DNA of 7,010 bases from Candidatus Zixiibacteriota bacterium (GTDB lineage Bacteria; Zixibacteria; MSB-5A5; WJJR01). Each line of letters starts with the position of its first letter. The first letter of the stretch is position 1. Position numbers and translations under genes: made by a program. Under the pieces are notes generated by a model, which saw only the letters and a list, made by a program, of their open reading frames with translations, did no database searches and had not been told where the DNA came from. Below are positions 6,661-7,010 of this stretch, in pieces. Location: assembly GCA_014729565.1 (NCBI GenBank), contig WJJR01000429.1:1-7010 (forward strand). Direction: 5' to 3'.

Positions 6661-6756
6661 AAGCCCGCTTCAGCGGGCTTAACGCATTCTAACACCCGGC
6701 TTCAGCCGGGTGTACCGGAAGCCATTGCCCAGTTCAAAAACCGCTTCAACGGTTTT
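6661..6756. repeat. Cluster of three short hairpins, each with a TTCA loop
   Basis: Hairpin 1 (6661-6680) has arms AAGCCCGC and GCGGGCTT. Hairpin 2 (6692-6713) has 9-bp arms ACACCCGGC and GCCGGGTGT. Hairpin 3 (6737-6756) has AAAACCGC and ACGGTTTT with one C-A mismatch next to the loop. All three present TTCA at the tip, and the stems differ in sequence. The spacers are 11 and 23 nt. The GCTTCAGC core in the first two is typical of REP-like intergenic palindromes. Hairpin 3 ends in four Ts, giving a weak terminator appearance. Confidence 0.75.
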
Positions 6757-6862
6757 CCCCCAGCCTCGAAGCATCCTGTCAAAACCCCCATCACCCCCGC
6801 TTTCCCATTTGAATTCGGCCACCCATCACATTACCCATTAACCAGACAACACCGTACTCCGT

Positions 6863-6868
6863 GGAGGT
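6863..6868 (+). promoter_or_regulatory. Strong Shine-Dalgarno (GGAGGT) fixing the C69 peptidase start
   Basis: GGAGGT lies 4 nt before the ATG at 6873 and is the only clear ribosome binding site in the window. It supports that ATG over the in-frame ATG at 6960, which lies inside the conserved CTNFMV motif. Confidence 0.75.
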
Positions 6869-6872
6869 CCCC

Positions 6873-7010
6873 ATGCGTCATGGCACAGCCCTTCTGTTCA
6901 CACTCGTTGCAGTCACAATCGGCCTGGTCACGGTACCGGCCCTCGCCTGCACCAACTTCATGGTGACCAAGTCGGCGTCATCCGACGGGTCCACGATGGT
7001 CACCTACACC
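6873..7010 (+). CDS. Exported C69-family dipeptidase, 3'-truncated
   Basis: Only the first 46 codons are in the window. Residues 1-25 form a signal peptide: a short start with Arg and His, a hydrophobic core (about 5-20) and a VPALA cleavage site. Right after it comes CTNFMVTKSASSDGSTMVTY, which matches the N-terminus of mature C69 (U34, dipeptidase A-like; PF03577) peptidases. These are N-terminal-nucleophile hydrolases in which the exposed Cys, here Cys26, is the catalytic residue. Cleavage after Ala25 would therefore make the active enzyme, placing it in the periplasm or outside the cell, where it would cut dipeptides or short peptides. The family usually runs to roughly 450-600 residues, so most of the gene lies beyond the window. 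It has its own strong ribosome binding site and is separated from the upstream gene by a repeat-rich gap. Confidence 0.88.
   Translation, partial: MRHGTALLFTLVAVTIGLVTVPALACTNFMVTKSASSDGSTMVTYT

Larger units (their letters stand above)
6437..6872. other. Gene-free repeat mosaic between the TSUP and C69 peptidase genes
   Basis: No credible gene lies in this 436-nt stretch. Frames that stay open here run through hairpins and do not resemble proteins. About 265 nt of it (6492-6756) holds five palindromic elements of three types, annotated separately. The final part (about 6760-6860) is C-rich on this strand with no clear promoter; the TTGAAT at 6809-6814 has no good -10 partner at 16-18 nt. Confidence 0.75.

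Noticed and set aside
6661..6756. CRISPR-like array
   Set aside because: The hairpin stems differ from unit to unit, the spacers are 11 and 23 nt, and there is no cas gene.
6451..6966. Plus-strand open frame of 171 codons between the TSUP and C69 genes
   Set aside because: It is translated from hairpin repeats and then overlaps the signal-peptide region of the C69 peptidase in the wrong frame.

Overview
The window looks like chromosomal DNA from a Gram-negative (diderm), moderately GC-rich bacterium. The evidence is a periplasmic-adaptor/RND-pump pair, a probable lipoprotein signal and an exported C69 peptidase. Gene content plus abundant intergenic hairpins suggest an uncultured FCB-type lineage (Zixibacteria-like), but this is a weak inference and no taxonomic marker is present. 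All supported genes are on the + strand. No RNA gene, transposase, phage gene or CRISPR array is visible.

Layout. (1) Positions 1-795 hold the 3' end of a secreted or extracytoplasmic acidic protein with two copies of a module resembling the C-terminal domain of anti-sigma-K factors (RskA-like). A strong hairpin terminator follows. (2) After a 250-nt gap comes a two-gene operon: a periplasmic adaptor lipoprotein of the HlyD/AcrA type (1046-2380), then 9 nt later a full-length 1024-residue RND permease (2390-5464). Together they should form the inner-membrane and periplasmic parts of a tripartite efflux pump. No outer-membrane TolC-type partner or regulator gene lies in the window. (3) A 183-nt gap holds a perfect 23-bp hairpin, a candidate operator-like dyad and a candidate promoter. 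It is followed by a TauE/SafE (TSUP) family membrane protein (5648-6436). (4) A 436-nt gene-free stretch (6437-6872) is a mosaic of three kinds of palindromic repeat. (5) The window ends in the first 46 codons of an exported C69-family dipeptidase, with a strong Shine-Dalgarno sequence and its predicted catalytic Cys right after the signal peptide.

The genes belong to ordinary families. The most unusual structure is between them: two 49-nt hairpins, about 1.1 kb apart, share outer arms and an inner clamp, but their middle stem segments differ in sequence while staying largely self-complementary. Close to the second copy are a cluster of three TTCA-loop hairpins and one ATCCCC/GGGGAT hairpin. 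I see no previously undescribed protein system here. The repeat families are the best candidates for something worth following up.
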